Source of the DNA: Massilia rubra
GTDB taxonomy: Bacteria > Pseudomonadota > Gammaproteobacteria > Burkholderiales > Burkholderiaceae_D
Assembly: GCF_011682065.1 (NCBI RefSeq)
Contig: NZ_VUYU01000022.1
Location: 1 to 64,000, forward strand
Direction: 5' to 3'
Length of the DNA: 64,000 nt
The notes beneath the pieces were generated by a model. The model ran no database searches. It was given only the letters and a program-made list of their open reading frames with translations, and was not told where the DNA came from. This document shows, one piece after another, positions 1 to 8,766 of the stretch. The position numbers and the translations under genes were made by a program. How positions within the stretch are numbered: the stretch's first letter is position 1; the number at the start of each line of letters is the position of its first letter.

Positions 1-112
1 GCGGCGGTCTCCTGTTTTTTAAACCGCCGCTTTTGGGGGGCGGGCCCCCGGGGGGGGGGGTCCCATCCCCCCCTGCCCCCTGCGGGGTTTTGTCCCCCCG
101 CGGGGGGGGGGG
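1..112. other. Low-quality contig edge
   Basis: The first ~112 bases are runs of G and C, including several runs of about ten identical bases, unlike anything else in the window. No codon structure is visible. The pattern fits an unreliable sequence end rather than biology. Readable sequence resumes near 113, just ahead of the first gene. A GCGGCGGT...ACCGCCGC inverted repeat at 1-30 could be the remnant of a real terminator. Confidence 0.7.
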
Positions 113-148
113 ACGACGGCTTGTCAACTATACGAGAGAAGATGAACC

Positions 149-1648
149 ATGATCCGTAAAACGAGCAGCCTGTTGATCGCCCTGGCGCTGGCAGCCAATG
201 CGCACGCCGACGCGCCCACCGCCAAGTCCAAAGCCAACGAAGCGGCCACCGCGCGCCACCTCGCGGGCCTGATCGCCGGCGCCGAGCCAAAGCTGTCCGA
301 ACTGACCCTGTTCTTCTCGCAGATGCCCAAGGGCGCCGACCTGCACCACCACTATTCGGGCGCCCTCTACGCCGAACAATACGTCGACTTCCTCGACAAG
401 CAGGGCCTGTGCGTCAACAAGCAGACCTACCGCGTCGAAACCAGCAAGGCCGTCATCGACGCCCAGCGCGCGCTGCCCGCCGCCGAGCGCACCTGCCTGT
501 CATCAAGCGAGGTGCTGGCCGACGACCTGACCTATCGCGAGCTGCTGCAGCGCTGGTCGAGCAAGGACTTCTCCAACCACGGCGCGATCCAGCCGCCGCC
601 GGACCGCCAGTTCTTCCAGACCTTCGGCTTTTTCGGCCCGGTCTCGAACGCCAACTATAACGAAGGCTTGCTGGAGCTGAAAAAGCGCGCCATCGCCGAA
701 AACGTCGGCTACATCGAAACCATGTTCAAGCTCGCGCCGATGACCGGCAGCGCCGACGCCGATACGGCCATGTGGAAGGCCGCCGACGATGCCGCACTCA
801 CCGCCGCCATGCGCAACTGGATGGAAAAGCTCGACAAAGACCCCGCCTTCAACCAGGGCCTGGACGACTACGTCGCGCGCATCGAGACCAACCACGCCAA
901 CATCGACGACGCGCAGTTCACCATGCGCTACCAGGCGTATGTACTGCGCCTGGTCAACCCGTCGCTGGTGTTTTCGTCGATGCTGGCCGGCTTCAAGGCC
1001 GCCAGCCGGAGCGAGTTGATCGTCGGCGTCAATATCGTCGGCCAGGAAAGCCTGGCGCCGTCGATGCGCGACTATGAACTGCACATGAAGATGTTCCGCT
1101 TCCTGAAGACCCAGTATCCGAAAGTGAAGCTGGCCCTGCACGCCGGCGAACTGGCGCTGGGCGACGTGCCGCCGGAAGGGCTCAAGTTCCACATCGAGCA
1201 AGCCCTGAACGTGGCCGGCGCCGACCGCATCGGCCACGGCATCGACCTGGCGCACGAGTCGAATGCGACCGCGATCATGAAGACCATGCGCGAGAAGGAT
1301 ATTCCGGTCGAGATCAACCTGACCAGCAATGCCTTCATCTCCGGCATTGAAGGCGCCAATCATCCGGTGACCTTGTACCGCAAGTTCGGCGTGCCGTATG
1401 TGATTTCGACCGACGATGCCGGTGTCACGCGCCATAACCTGTCGCAGGAATACACGTTGTTCGCCAGCCGCTACCAGCCCTCGTACGCCGAAATCAAGAA
1501 GGTCTCGTACAACGGCGTGCGCTACGCCTTTTTGCCGGAGCAGCAAAAGCTGCGCCTGACGCGCCAGCTCGACGAGCGCTTTGCGCGCTTTGAAGCGCAG
1601 GTGGCAAGCTGGCCGACGGCCGCCAGCGCCAAGCCGCGCGCTCGCTGA
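149..1648 (+). CDS. Secreted adenosine deaminase family protein (ADGF-like)
   Basis: Predicted to deaminate adenosine or deoxyadenosine to inosine outside the cytoplasm. The 499-residue product starts with a Sec-type signal peptide (about residues 1-20, ending AHA-DA). It then shows the adenosine/AMP deaminase metal-site motifs: HHH near residues 66-68 (HxH), LHAGE with His331 and Glu334, DRIGHGIDL, and STDDAG with Asp422/423. At ~500 residues it is longer than cytosolic adenosine deaminase (~340) and matches secreted ADGF-type enzymes, which carry an extended N-terminal part. A purine-rich stretch (GAGAGAAG) precedes the ATG. A strong hairpin follows the stop. Next to a TonB receptor and exported nucleotidase and nuclease genes, it fits the step from extracellular adenosine to inosine. 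Substrate is inferred from family. Confidence 0.85.
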   Translation: MIRKTSSLLIALALAANAHADAPTAKSKANEAATARHLAGLIAGAEPKLSELTLFFSQMPKGADLHHHYSGALYAEQYVDFLDKQGLCVNKQTYRVETSKAVIDAQRALPAAERTCLSSSEVLADDLTYRELLQRWSSKDFSNHGAIQPPPDRQFFQTFGFFGPVSNANYNEGLLELKKRAIAENVGYIETMFKLAPMTGSADADTAMWKAADDAALTAAMRNWMEKLDKDPAFNQGLDDYVARIETNHANIDDAQFTMRYQAYVLRLVNPSLVFSSMLAGFKAASRSELIVGVNIVGQESLAPSMRDYELHMKMFRFLKTQYPKVKLALHAGELALGDVPPEGLKFHIEQALNVAGADRIGHGIDLAHESNATAIMKTMREKDIPVEINLTSNAFISGIEGANHPVTLYRKFGVPYVISTDDAGVTRHNLSQEYTLFASRYQPSYAEIKKVSYNGVRYAFLPEQQKLRLTRQLDERFARFEAQVASWPTAASAKPRAR

Positions 1649-1656
1649 CTTGCCGC

Positions 1657-1691
1657 ATCGCCTCCGGCACTGCCGGAGGCGATGGCGTTTT
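1657..1691 (+). terminator. Rho-independent terminator after the adenosine deaminase
   Basis: A perfect 13-bp inverted repeat (1657-1669 with 1671-1683), rich in G and C, begins 8 bases after the stop codon and is followed by GGCG and TTTT. It would end transcription of the deaminase gene and insulate it from the long regulatory region ahead of the TonB receptor. Confidence 0.75.
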
Positions 1692-1962
1692 GCCGTTTTC
1701 CCGCTCCCACCTCCCAAACTCAGCACAAGCTCGTCCGTGCAATCTTGAGTTAGCCCAAATCTCCCCGCTTTAGTTGTAAAAAATGATTTACGTAATGGAA
1801 AGTGTGTGGCCGTCCCGCTACACATTTGCGCGTCAGGGCAAACGTTTGTCGAAATTCTGTATGAAAGGATTTCACCTCAGAACGTAGGATTTATAATCCC
1901 GCCAAGGCCACAAGCCCGGAAACACGCCTCAGGAACCCCTTCTAGCACTACTTTATGCATGA
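1692..1962. other. Non-coding intergenic stretch with a LacI-type palindrome
   Basis: No convincing gene is present. The only clear structure is the 10-bp perfect palindrome CAAACGTTTG at 1839-1848, the centre type favoured by LacI-family repressors. It lies about 130 bases upstream of the operator-promoter for the TonB receptor. Function is a guess; no LacI-family gene is in the window. Confidence 0.35.
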
Positions 1963-2033
1963 ATTTATATGATCGATATATAAATGCATAAATGAAATGG
2001 TATTTGTCAGCCGCGCAGCCAGTGCTGCATAGT
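1963..2033 (+). promoter_or_regulatory. Nucleoside-regulon operator and promoter, site A
   Basis: Operator ATTTATAT-GATCGAT-ATATAAAT lies at 1963-1985, with partly symmetric flanks TTTATGCAT (1952-1960) and ATGCATAAA (1984-1992). The -35 box TTGTCA is at 2004-2009 and the -10 box CATAGT, preceded by TG, is at 2028-2033 after an 18-bp spacer. The same palindrome, distances and -10 recur at 22594-22664 (reversed) and 33650-33720. The palindrome centre is about 66 bp before the expected start near 2040, a position usual for an activator. It points at the TonB receptor at 2311, leaving a leader of about 270 bases. Confidence 0.75.
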
Positions 2034-2039
2034 TGCCTG

Positions 2040-2310
2040 AGGATGATCCACGAAGCAATCTTGCCAGTCGCCACTTGGTCATGCTGGTGACATATTAAGT
2101 CAGTAGACTTGCGCGCTGCGCAGGACATTGTCGCGGTCGAGCGCGCTCGCTTGACGGACCTGGCCGATGAGAATAAGAACGGCATCGCGTTGATGTGACT
2201 GGTTTTTCGTGGCGGCGCCACCCGCGCCGCCAGCGCAGATTTGCAACAAAGTACAGAGGGAAAGCACCGCCGCTTTCCCACCATAACATGTCTTTTTTTG
2301 GGGTTACACA
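2040..2310 (+). promoter_or_regulatory. Structured leader of the TonB receptor mRNA
   Basis: The stretch between the predicted transcription start and the receptor ATG has no convincing ORF. It holds two clean hairpins: GGCGGCGC (2211-2218) with GCGCCGCC (2224-2231), and GGGAAAGC (2258-2265) with GCTTTCCC (2272-2279). A run of seven or more T follows at about 2290. A GCAACAAA word at 2243 recurs at 22722 in the leader of the second TonB receptor. No known riboswitch class is recognised; attenuation is possible but not shown. Confidence 0.4.
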
Positions 2311-5300
2311 ATGATCAAACATAATCGGATGCAGGTCACCAAGCTGGCGCTGGCGCTATCGATCGCGCTGGCGACCTTGCCGGCCATGGCGCAGAACACC
2401 ACGTCGGCCATCGGCGGGCGCATTTCCGCCGCCGACGGCAAGCCAGCCAGCGGCGCGACCGTATCCATCGTCCACGCCGAATCCGGTTCCGTCAGCAATG
2501 TCGTCACCGATGGCGAAGGGCGCTATGTGGCGCGCGGCCTGCGTTCGGGCGGCCCGTACACGATCATCATCACCAAAGACGGCATCACCGAAAAACGCGA
2601 AGGTGTGTTCATCCAGCTGGCCGAGACCGCTTCCATCGACGCCACCCTGGGCGCGCCGATGCAGACCGTGACCATCGCCGGTTCGGCTGCCCGTTCCGAA
2701 AAATTCTCGAAAACCAACATGGGCTCGGGCACCAGCCTCGGTTCGACCGAAATCGCCACCCAGGCATCGATCCAGCGCAATCTGCAGGACTACGCCCGCG
2801 CCGACCCGCGCGTGGCCCAGACCGACAAGGAACGCGGCGAAATCTCCGTGGCCGGCCAGAACTCGCGCTACAACTCGCTGACCATCGACGGCGTGGCCGT
2901 GAACGACACCTTCGGCCTGGAATCGAACGGCAGCCCGACCGCCAAGCAGCCGATCTCGATCGAAGCGATCCAGACCGTGCAGGTCAACGTCGCCAACTAC
3001 GACGTCACGCAAAAGGGCTACACCGGCGGCAACATCAATGCCGTCACCAAGTCCGGCACCAACACCCTCAAGGGCAGCCTGTATTACGTGTTCCGTAACG
3101 ACAAGATGTCGGGCGATCGCTACAACAACGCCAACGACACCTACTACGCGCCGCCATCGTCGAAGGACACCACCGCCGGCTTCACCCTGGGCGGCCCGCT
3201 GATCCAGGACAAGCTGTTCATTTTCGCCAACTACGAGAAGCTCGAGTCGAGCCGCGCCGCGCCGGCCTTCGGCCCGCTGGGCAGCTCGCTGACCAACGTC
3301 GGCATTTCGCCGCTGCTGATCTCGTCGGCCCAAAGCATTGCCAAGGACCGTTACGGCCTCAATGCCGGCACCACCGACGTGCCGAGCGGCGCCAAGCTGA
3401 ATGTGGAAGATGCGCTGGTCAAGGTCGACTGGAACATCAACGACGACCACCGCGCCATGTTCCGCTACTCGAAGACGTCGCAGTCCGAGCCGCAATTTGC
3501 CGGCATTTCCGCCACCGGCCTGTCGCTCAATTCGCAGTGGTTCGCGCAAGACAAGACCATCGAAACCTTCGTGGCCCAGCTGACGTCCGACTGGAGCCCG
3601 AACTTCTCGACCGAATTCAAGATTTCGCAGCGCGACTACGACAGCGTGCCGACCCTGAACTCGCGCCTGCCGTCGATCAGCCTGTCGATGACCGGTCGTA
3701 ATCCGGACGGTACGCCGGCATCGGTGCCAACCACCAACCGCTCGCTCGCCTTCGGCACTGAGAACAGCCGTCACCGCAACGTTCTCGGCACCAAGACCGA
3801 CGACATTTACCTGGGCGCAAACTGGGCCCTGGGCGATCACGAAGTCAAGTTCGGCACCGACTACAGCAACAACAAGGTCTACAACGCTTTCCAGCAAAAC
3901 ATTTTCGGCAACTACTCGTTCAGCTGCCAGAACAGCAGCGATACCTGGACCTACAGCTTCGGCAAGATCACCTGCGGCAGCGCGACCCCTGCCCAGGTTG
4001 AACAGGCGATCCTGGAAAACTTCAGCAAAGGCCGTCCAAGTTCGTACCAGGTGCAGGTTGCCGCACCTGGCGTGAACCTGGCCGACGCCGTCGCCGACTT
4101 CTCGCTGAAAAACTACGGCGCGTTTGTGCAGGATACCTGGACCCTCAGCCCACGCCTGACCGTGACCGCCGGCGTGCGTCTCGACGCCGCCCGCATCAGC
4201 GACCGTCCGCGCCGCAACAACGCCATCGCCGCAGCGAAGATCGAAGGCAATGTGCTGACCGGCGCGCGCGAAAAAGGCGGCTATGGCATGGACAACACCA
4301 ACACCTTCGACGGCCAGAACCTGGTGCAGCCGCGTTTCGGCATCAACTACCAGCTCGACACCAGCCGCAAGATGCAAATTCGCGGTGGCGCCGGCCTGTT
4401 CCAGGGTAACGCCGCCGCTGTGTGGCTGTCGAACCCGTTCTCGAATCCTGGCGTGGCAACCACCACGGTCGGTTGCGGCACCGGCAACTTTGCGTCGTGC
4501 AACGGCGCGACCATCTTCAATGCCGATCCAGACCAGCAAAAGACCAACTTCGTCGGCGTGACCACGCCAGCGGCCAACGTCGACATCCTGGCGCAAGGCT
4601 TGCGCCAGCCGTCGGTGTGGAAGGCCAACGTCGCCTTCGACATGGAACTGCCTTGGTACGGCCTGGTGTTCAGCGCGGAATACCTGCACGTCAAGTCCAA
4701 AGATGCGATCTACTACCAGAACTTGAACCTCGGCGCCGCCACCCGTAAAGGCAGCGACGGCCGCGACCTGTTCTACACCAACCAGGCTTACAACAAGGAT
4801 TGCTGGAGCTCGAACGGTAACGTGATCAACAGCGGCACCGTCTGCGGCGGCCTGCGTTCTAAAGCACTGAGCAACGAATCGTTCGCCAACGTGCTGCTGG
4901 CGCAAAAGACCGACAAGGGCGGCAGCGGCATGGCCACCATGTCGATCAGCCGTCCGATGACCTCGGGCCTGGGCTGGTCGATGGCGTACACCTACACCGA
5001 CGCCAAGGAAGTCTCGCCACTGACCTCGTCGACCTCGAACTCGAACTTCACCGGCCGTTCGGTGTTCAATCCGAATGAAGAAGTCAACGCCAATTCGAGC
5101 TACCTGGTCAAGAACCGCGTGAACGCCATCGTCAACTTCCAGAAGAACTTCTTCGGTGCTTACAAGACGCGCTTCGGCATGTTCTACGAAGGCCGTTCGG
5201 GTAAACCTTACAGCTGGACCATCAACAACGACTTGAACGGCGACGGCTCCGGTGGTAACGACTTGATGTACATCCCGTCGGCGCCAGGTTCGGGCGAAGT

Positions 5301-5730
5301 GGTGTTCGCTGGCGATGTCGGAGGCAGCCATGCCAACGAAGACAAGTTCTGGGGCGTGGTCAACAGCAACAGCGTGCTGAAAAAAGCCGCTGGCGGCGTG
5401 GTTGGCCGTAACACGGACTTCTCGCCATGGACCAACAGCTTCGACATGCGCATCGCCCAGGAACTGCCAGGTCTGTTCGCGAAAAATAAGGCCGTGTTCA
5501 GCCTCGACTTCTTCAACGTCGGCAACCTGCTGAACAAGAAATGGGGCCGTATCAATGAAGTGGCCTTCCAGGGCGCCGGCGCGCAGGCGCGCAGCTTCGT
5601 CGACTACGTCGGCATGGATGGGAACAAGTACATCTACAAAGTACGCGACAACGTTGAATCGCTCGACGTTCGCCAGACCAAGGGCGAATCGCAGTGGGCC
5701 ATCCAGGCGACCGTCAAGTACGAATTCTGA
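2311..5730 (+). CDS. TonB-dependent receptor, Oar-like, with carboxypeptidase-regulatory-like N-terminal domain
   Basis: Outer-membrane active transporter of 1139 residues. It has a signal peptide (about 1-28, ending AMAQN). A carboxypeptidase-regulatory-like beta-sandwich follows (about 30-110; GGRISAADGKPASGATVSI, then GGPYTIIITKDG). Next come a plug domain (about 130-260, with LTIDGVAVNDTFG) and a long beta-barrel. The C-terminus ends in the aromatic VKYEF signature of outer-membrane barrel proteins. Oar-type receptors are larger than classic siderophore receptors and usually take up bulky or polymeric compounds. The nucleoside-type operator-promoter upstream and the nuclease/nucleotidase operon downstream suggest that the substrate is a nucleoside, nucleotide or oligonucleotide; this is inference. 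Only a weak Shine-Dalgarno (GGGGTT) precedes the ATG. Confidence 0.9.
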   Translation: MIKHNRMQVTKLALALSIALATLPAMAQNTTSAIGGRISAADGKPASGATVSIVHAESGSVSNVVTDGEGRYVARGLRSGGPYTIIITKDGITEKREGVFIQLAETASIDATLGAPMQTVTIAGSAARSEKFSKTNMGSGTSLGSTEIATQASIQRNLQDYARADPRVAQTDKERGEISVAGQNSRYNSLTIDGVAVNDTFGLESNGSPTAKQPISIEAIQTVQVNVANYDVTQKGYTGGNINAVTKSGTNTLKGSLYYVFRNDKMSGDRYNNANDTYYAPPSSKDTTAGFTLGGPLIQDKLFIFANYEKLESSRAAPAFGPLGSSLTNVGISPLLISSAQSIAKDRYGLNAGTTDVPSGAKLNVEDALVKVDWNINDDHRAMFRYSKTSQSEPQFAGISATGLSLNSQWFAQDKTIETFVAQLTSDWSPNFSTEFKISQRDYDSVPTLNSRLPSISLSMTGRNPDGTPASVPTTNRSLAFGTENSRHRNVLGTKTDDIYLGANWALGDHEVKFGTDYSNNKVYNAFQQNIFGNYSFSCQNSSDTWTYSFGKITCGSATPAQVEQAILENFSKGRPSSYQVQVAAPGVNLADAVADFSLKNYGAFVQDTWTLSPRLTVTAGVRLDAARISDRPRRNNAIAAAKIEGNVLTGAREKGGYGMDNTNTFDGQNLVQPRFGINYQLDTSRKMQIRGGAGLFQGNAAAVWLSNPFSNPGVATTTVGCGTGNFASCNGATIFNADPDQQKTNFVGVTTPAANVDILAQGLRQPSVWKANVAFDMELPWYGLVFSAEYLHVKSKDAIYYQNLNLGAATRKGSDGRDLFYTNQAYNKDCWSSNGNVINSGTVCGGLRSKALSNESFANVLLAQKTDKGGSGMATMSISRPMTSGLGWSMAYTYTDAKEVSPLTSSTSNSNFTGRSVFNPNEEVNANSSYLVKNRVNAIVNFQKNFFGAYKTRFGMFYEGRSGKPYSWTINNDLNGDGSGGNDLMYIPSAPGSGEVVFAGDVGGSHANEDKFWGVVNSNSVLKKAAGGVVGRNTDFSPWTNSFDMRIAQELPGLFAKNKAVFSLDFFNVGNLLNKKWGRINEVAFQGAGAQARSFVDYVGMDGNKYIYKVRDNVESLDVRQTKGESQWAIQATVKYEF

Positions 5731-5752
5731 TGCCTAGCTAAGTAACTCAAGG

Positions 5753-5784
5753 AACGGCCGGTGGCGACACTGGCCGTTTTTTTT
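5753..5784 (+). terminator. Rho-independent terminator after the TonB receptor
   Basis: AACGGCCGGTG pairs with CACTGGCCGTT across a short loop, and eight T residues follow directly. It lies 22 bases after the receptor stop codon. Confidence 0.9.
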
Positions 5785-5866
5785 CGTCCCGCGCGATACA
5801 TTCCCGATACATTTCAAGGGGCGTAGCGTCCGCTGCGGCCCGCGCTCTTCGGTTATCCTACTACCT

Positions 5867-7555
5867 ATGACACTATTCTCAAGGCCCCTTTGCGCCGCGC
5901 TCGCCGCGGCCTTCCTGTCGGCGGGCTGCGCCACGCGCCCGACGGCCCAGATCGAGATCAACCTGGTTGCGCTGAACGACTTCCACGGCCACCTCGACGC
6001 CACCAAATTCCAGTACAACAGCATCCACGCCAGCGGCCAGCAAACCGTGCAAGCGGGCGGGGTCGACACCATCGCCGCCGCCGTCCAGGCCTGGCGCCGC
6101 GAGGACAAGGACCTGCTGTTCGTCGGCGCCGGCGACCTGATTGGCGCCTCGCCCGCCATGTCGTCGATGTGGGCGGACGAACCGGCGCTGGAGGCGTTGA
6201 CCATGGCCGGCATGCGCATCTCCTCGGTCGGCAATCACGAATTCGATAACGGCCGCGCCGAACTGCTGCGCCAGCAGCGCGGCGGCTGCGAGTCGGTGCG
6301 CCCCGAAAAGGCCTGCCAGTTCACCAAGGACTTCCGTGGCGCCGGCTTTAGCTACCTGGCCGCCAACGTGATCGACGACGCCACCGGCAAGCCGTTCCTG
6401 CCGGCTTACCGGATCGAAGACGTCAAGGGCGTCAAGGTCGGCCTGATCGGCGCCGTGCTGCGCAACACCGCCTCCGTGGTGCTGGCCTCGGGCATCGTCG
6501 GCCTGACGTTCGAAGATGAAGCGACTGCGATTAACCGCGTCATCCCCGCCATGCGCGCGCAGGGAGCGCAGGTGTTCGTGGTGCTCATTCACGAAGGCGG
6601 GACCACGCCGGAACCGTTCGACAAGCCCGATTGCAGCAAGCTGAAAGGCCCGGTGGTCGACATCGTCAAGAAGCTCGATCTGGCCATTCGCGTGATCGTC
6701 AGCGGCCACTCGCACACGGGCTTCCAGTGCAAGGTCGACGGGCGCGTGGTGACCCAGGGCGAGATGGGCGGCCATGTCCTCTCGCGCATCAAGATGATGG
6801 TCGACCCGGCCAGCGGCGCGGTGGGCGACATCGCGGTGCGCAACGTGATCATGAAACCGGGCCAGTATCCACCGGATGAACGCGTCTCGGCTTTCCTCAA
6901 GCAAGCGAAGGATCGCAGCGAGCAGGCCCTTGGGCGCCCGGTCGCGCGCGTGGCTGTGCGCTCGATCCACCGCAAGGAAAGCGCGGGCGGCGAAACCGTG
7001 TTGGGTGGCCTGATCGCCGACGCGGTGCTGTCCGCCACCGAATCGCAGGGCGTGCAGATCGGCTTCATGAACATGGGCGGCATGCGCCAGGATCTCGACG
7101 TCGAAGCCAACCTCACCGCCACCTACGGCGACGTGCAGATCGTGCTCCCGTTCGGGAACACCATCGTGGTCATGGACATGAGCGGCGCTCAACTGCGCGC
7201 GCTGCTCGAACAGCAATGGGCGCGTCCGGGCGCGAGCAGCGTCTCGGTGCTGCAGGTGTCGGATGGCTTCAGCTATCGCTGGAACAAGGCCGCGCCGAAA
7301 GGACAGCGCGTCGTGCGCGACAGCGTCACCCTGAACGGCAAGGCGATCGACGACGCCGCCATTTATCGCGTGGCCGGGAATAACTTCCTGGCCGAAGGCG
7401 GCGACAGCTTCCCCGCCTTTGCCGCCGCCACCAACAAGCGCGATACGCAGATCCGCGATATCGACGCCGTGGTGCAATTCCTGGTCAAGCAGGACAAGGC
7501 CGGCAAGCCGGCGGGCAGCGACACGCCGCCGGGTCGCATCGGGACGGTCCAATGA
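5867..7555 (+). CDS. Exported 5'-nucleotidase / metallophosphoesterase lipoprotein
   Basis: Predicted to strip phosphate from extracytoplasmic 5'-nucleotides so that nucleosides can be taken up. The 562-residue protein starts with a lipoprotein signal whose lipobox LSAGC puts the acylated cysteine at residue 21. Metallophosphoesterase motifs follow in order: NDFHGH, GAGDLIGASP, GNHEFDNG and SGHSHTGF, giving the two-metal site. The C-terminal half (from about 350) is the 5'-nucleotidase substrate-binding domain, with NMGGMRQD and LPFGN. Length is normal for the UshA/5'-nucleotidase family. The last four bases overlap the next gene (ATGA), so the two are translationally coupled. A separate UDP-sugar hydrolase activity is possible. 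Confidence 0.9.
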   Translation: MTLFSRPLCAALAAAFLSAGCATRPTAQIEINLVALNDFHGHLDATKFQYNSIHASGQQTVQAGGVDTIAAAVQAWRREDKDLLFVGAGDLIGASPAMSSMWADEPALEALTMAGMRISSVGNHEFDNGRAELLRQQRGGCESVRPEKACQFTKDFRGAGFSYLAANVIDDATGKPFLPAYRIEDVKGVKVGLIGAVLRNTASVVLASGIVGLTFEDEATAINRVIPAMRAQGAQVFVVLIHEGGTTPEPFDKPDCSKLKGPVVDIVKKLDLAIRVIVSGHSHTGFQCKVDGRVVTQGEMGGHVLSRIKMMVDPASGAVGDIAVRNVIMKPGQYPPDERVSAFLKQAKDRSEQALGRPVARVAVRSIHRKESAGGETVLGGLIADAVLSATESQGVQIGFMNMGGMRQDLDVEANLTATYGDVQIVLPFGNTIVVMDMSGAQLRALLEQQWARPGASSVSVLQVSDGFSYRWNKAAPKGQRVVRDSVTLNGKAIDDAAIYRVAGNNFLAEGGDSFPAFAAATNKRDTQIRDIDAVVQFLVKQDKAGKPAGSDTPPGRIGTVQ

Positions 7556-8766
7556 CGCCCCTTCGGCGCGGCCTCGTCGCACTGCTTGCGCTGGTCCTGG
7601 GACCGCATGCGCAGGCCGGTTTTTCCATCCCCGGCTATGAACTGGTGCAGACCGCGCCGGTGGAAACGACGCTCGTCAACGCCGACCTGCGCAGCAGCGC
7701 CGCGGTCTGGACGCAGCTGTTCGACGAGGCGCGCAGCGAGATCGTGATCGGCCAGTTCTACGCCATCAGCAAGGCCGGCACGCCGTTCGACAAGGTGGTG
7801 GAGCGCCTGGAGGCGGCCAGCGCGCGCGGTGTGAAGATCCGCTTTTTGCTCGACAAGAAAGGTATCGGCCTGTCCGATCCGGCCACCTTGGAGCGGCTGC
7901 GCAAGGTCCCCAATCTGGAGATGCGCGTGCTCGATTACGCGCAGCTGACCGGCACCGGCATCATCCACGCCAAGTACCTCGCGGTGGACAAGAAGGCCGC
8001 CTTTATCGGCAGCCAGAATTTCGACTGGCGCGCCTTTACCCACATTCACGAAACGGGCCTGTTGATTACCGACGCGGCCATGGTGGCGCAGGTGCACGCG
8101 GTCTTCGAACGTGACTGGCAGGCGCAGTCGCTGCTGGCGGCCAAGCTGGCGGTGCCGCGCGCGCTGGCCGTTGCGGTATCGCCGCAAGCTGCGCAACTGG
8201 TCGCCAGCCCGGCGGCGTACAACCCGCCCGGCGTGGCCGATTCCGAAGTGGTGCTGCCGGCGCTGCTGGCCGATGCGCGCAGCGAGGTGCGTATCCAGTT
8301 GCTCGACTATGCGCCGCTCGGCTACGGACCTGACAACACGCGCCCGTACTATGGCGTGATCGACAATGCGGTGCGCGCGGCCGCAGCGCGCGGCGTGAAA
8401 ATCAAGCTGATGGTATCGAACTGGAACACCGACCAACCCGGCATCGCCTACCTCAAAAGCCTGGCGCTGCTGCCGAACGTGGAGGTGCGCATCGTCACCT
8501 TGCCGGTGGCGTCGGGCGGGCCGATTCCGTTCGCGCGCGTCATCCACAGCAAGACCATGACGATCGACGGCAAGCTGGCCTGGGTCGGCACCAGCAACTG
8601 GGCCGGCGGCTACTTCGACAAGTCGCGCAATCTCGAAGTCGTGCTGCGCAACGAGAAAATGGCGCAGCGCCTCGGCGCGCTGCACGAGCAGGCGTGGAGC
8701 TCCTCGTACGCGGCGCCGATCGAGATTGGCAAAGACTATCCAAAACCGAACAAGGGAAATGAATGA
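7552..8766 (+). CDS. Exported phospholipase D-fold protein
   Basis: This 404-residue protein has a cleavable signal peptide (about 1-21, ending AQA) and two PLD-type HxK catalytic motifs: IIHAKYLAVDKKAAFIGSQN in the first half and VIHSKTMTIDGKLAWVGTSN in the second. The family includes phospholipases, cardiolipin synthases and the Nuc endonucleases. With a 5'-nucleotidase before it and an S1/P1 nuclease after it, both joined by 4-base ATGA overlaps, a role in breaking down extracellular nucleic acid or membrane phospholipid is plausible. No family member with exactly this activity is recognised. The protein has no transmembrane segments beyond the signal, unlike cardiolipin synthase. Confidence 0.8.
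   Translation: MTPLRRGLVALLALVLGPHAQAGFSIPGYELVQTAPVETTLVNADLRSSAAVWTQLFDEARSEIVIGQFYAISKAGTPFDKVVERLEAASARGVKIRFLLDKKGIGLSDPATLERLRKVPNLEMRVLDYAQLTGTGIIHAKYLAVDKKAAFIGSQNFDWRAFTHIHETGLLITDAAMVAQVHAVFERDWQAQSLLAAKLAVPRALAVAVSPQAAQLVASPAAYNPPGVADSEVVLPALLADARSEVRIQLLDYAPLGYGPDNTRPYYGVIDNAVRAAAARGVKIKLMVSNWNTDQPGIAYLKSLALLPNVEVRIVTLPVASGGPIPFARVIHSKTMTIDGKLAWVGTSNWAGGYFDKSRNLEVVLRNEKMAQRLGALHEQAWSSSYAAPIEIGKDYPKPNKGNE

Noticed and set aside
1-112. Homopolymer-rich start as a G-quadruplex or telomere-like end
   Set aside because: Both C and G runs with irregular lengths and no repeat unit look like poor sequence at a contig end.
2356-5331. Very long minus-strand open frame (991 codons) opposite the TonB receptor
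   Set aside because: Arg/Ala/Gly/His-rich translation with no domain; a typical antisense shadow of a high-GC gene. The same holds for long frames opposite preA/permease genes and the second receptor.
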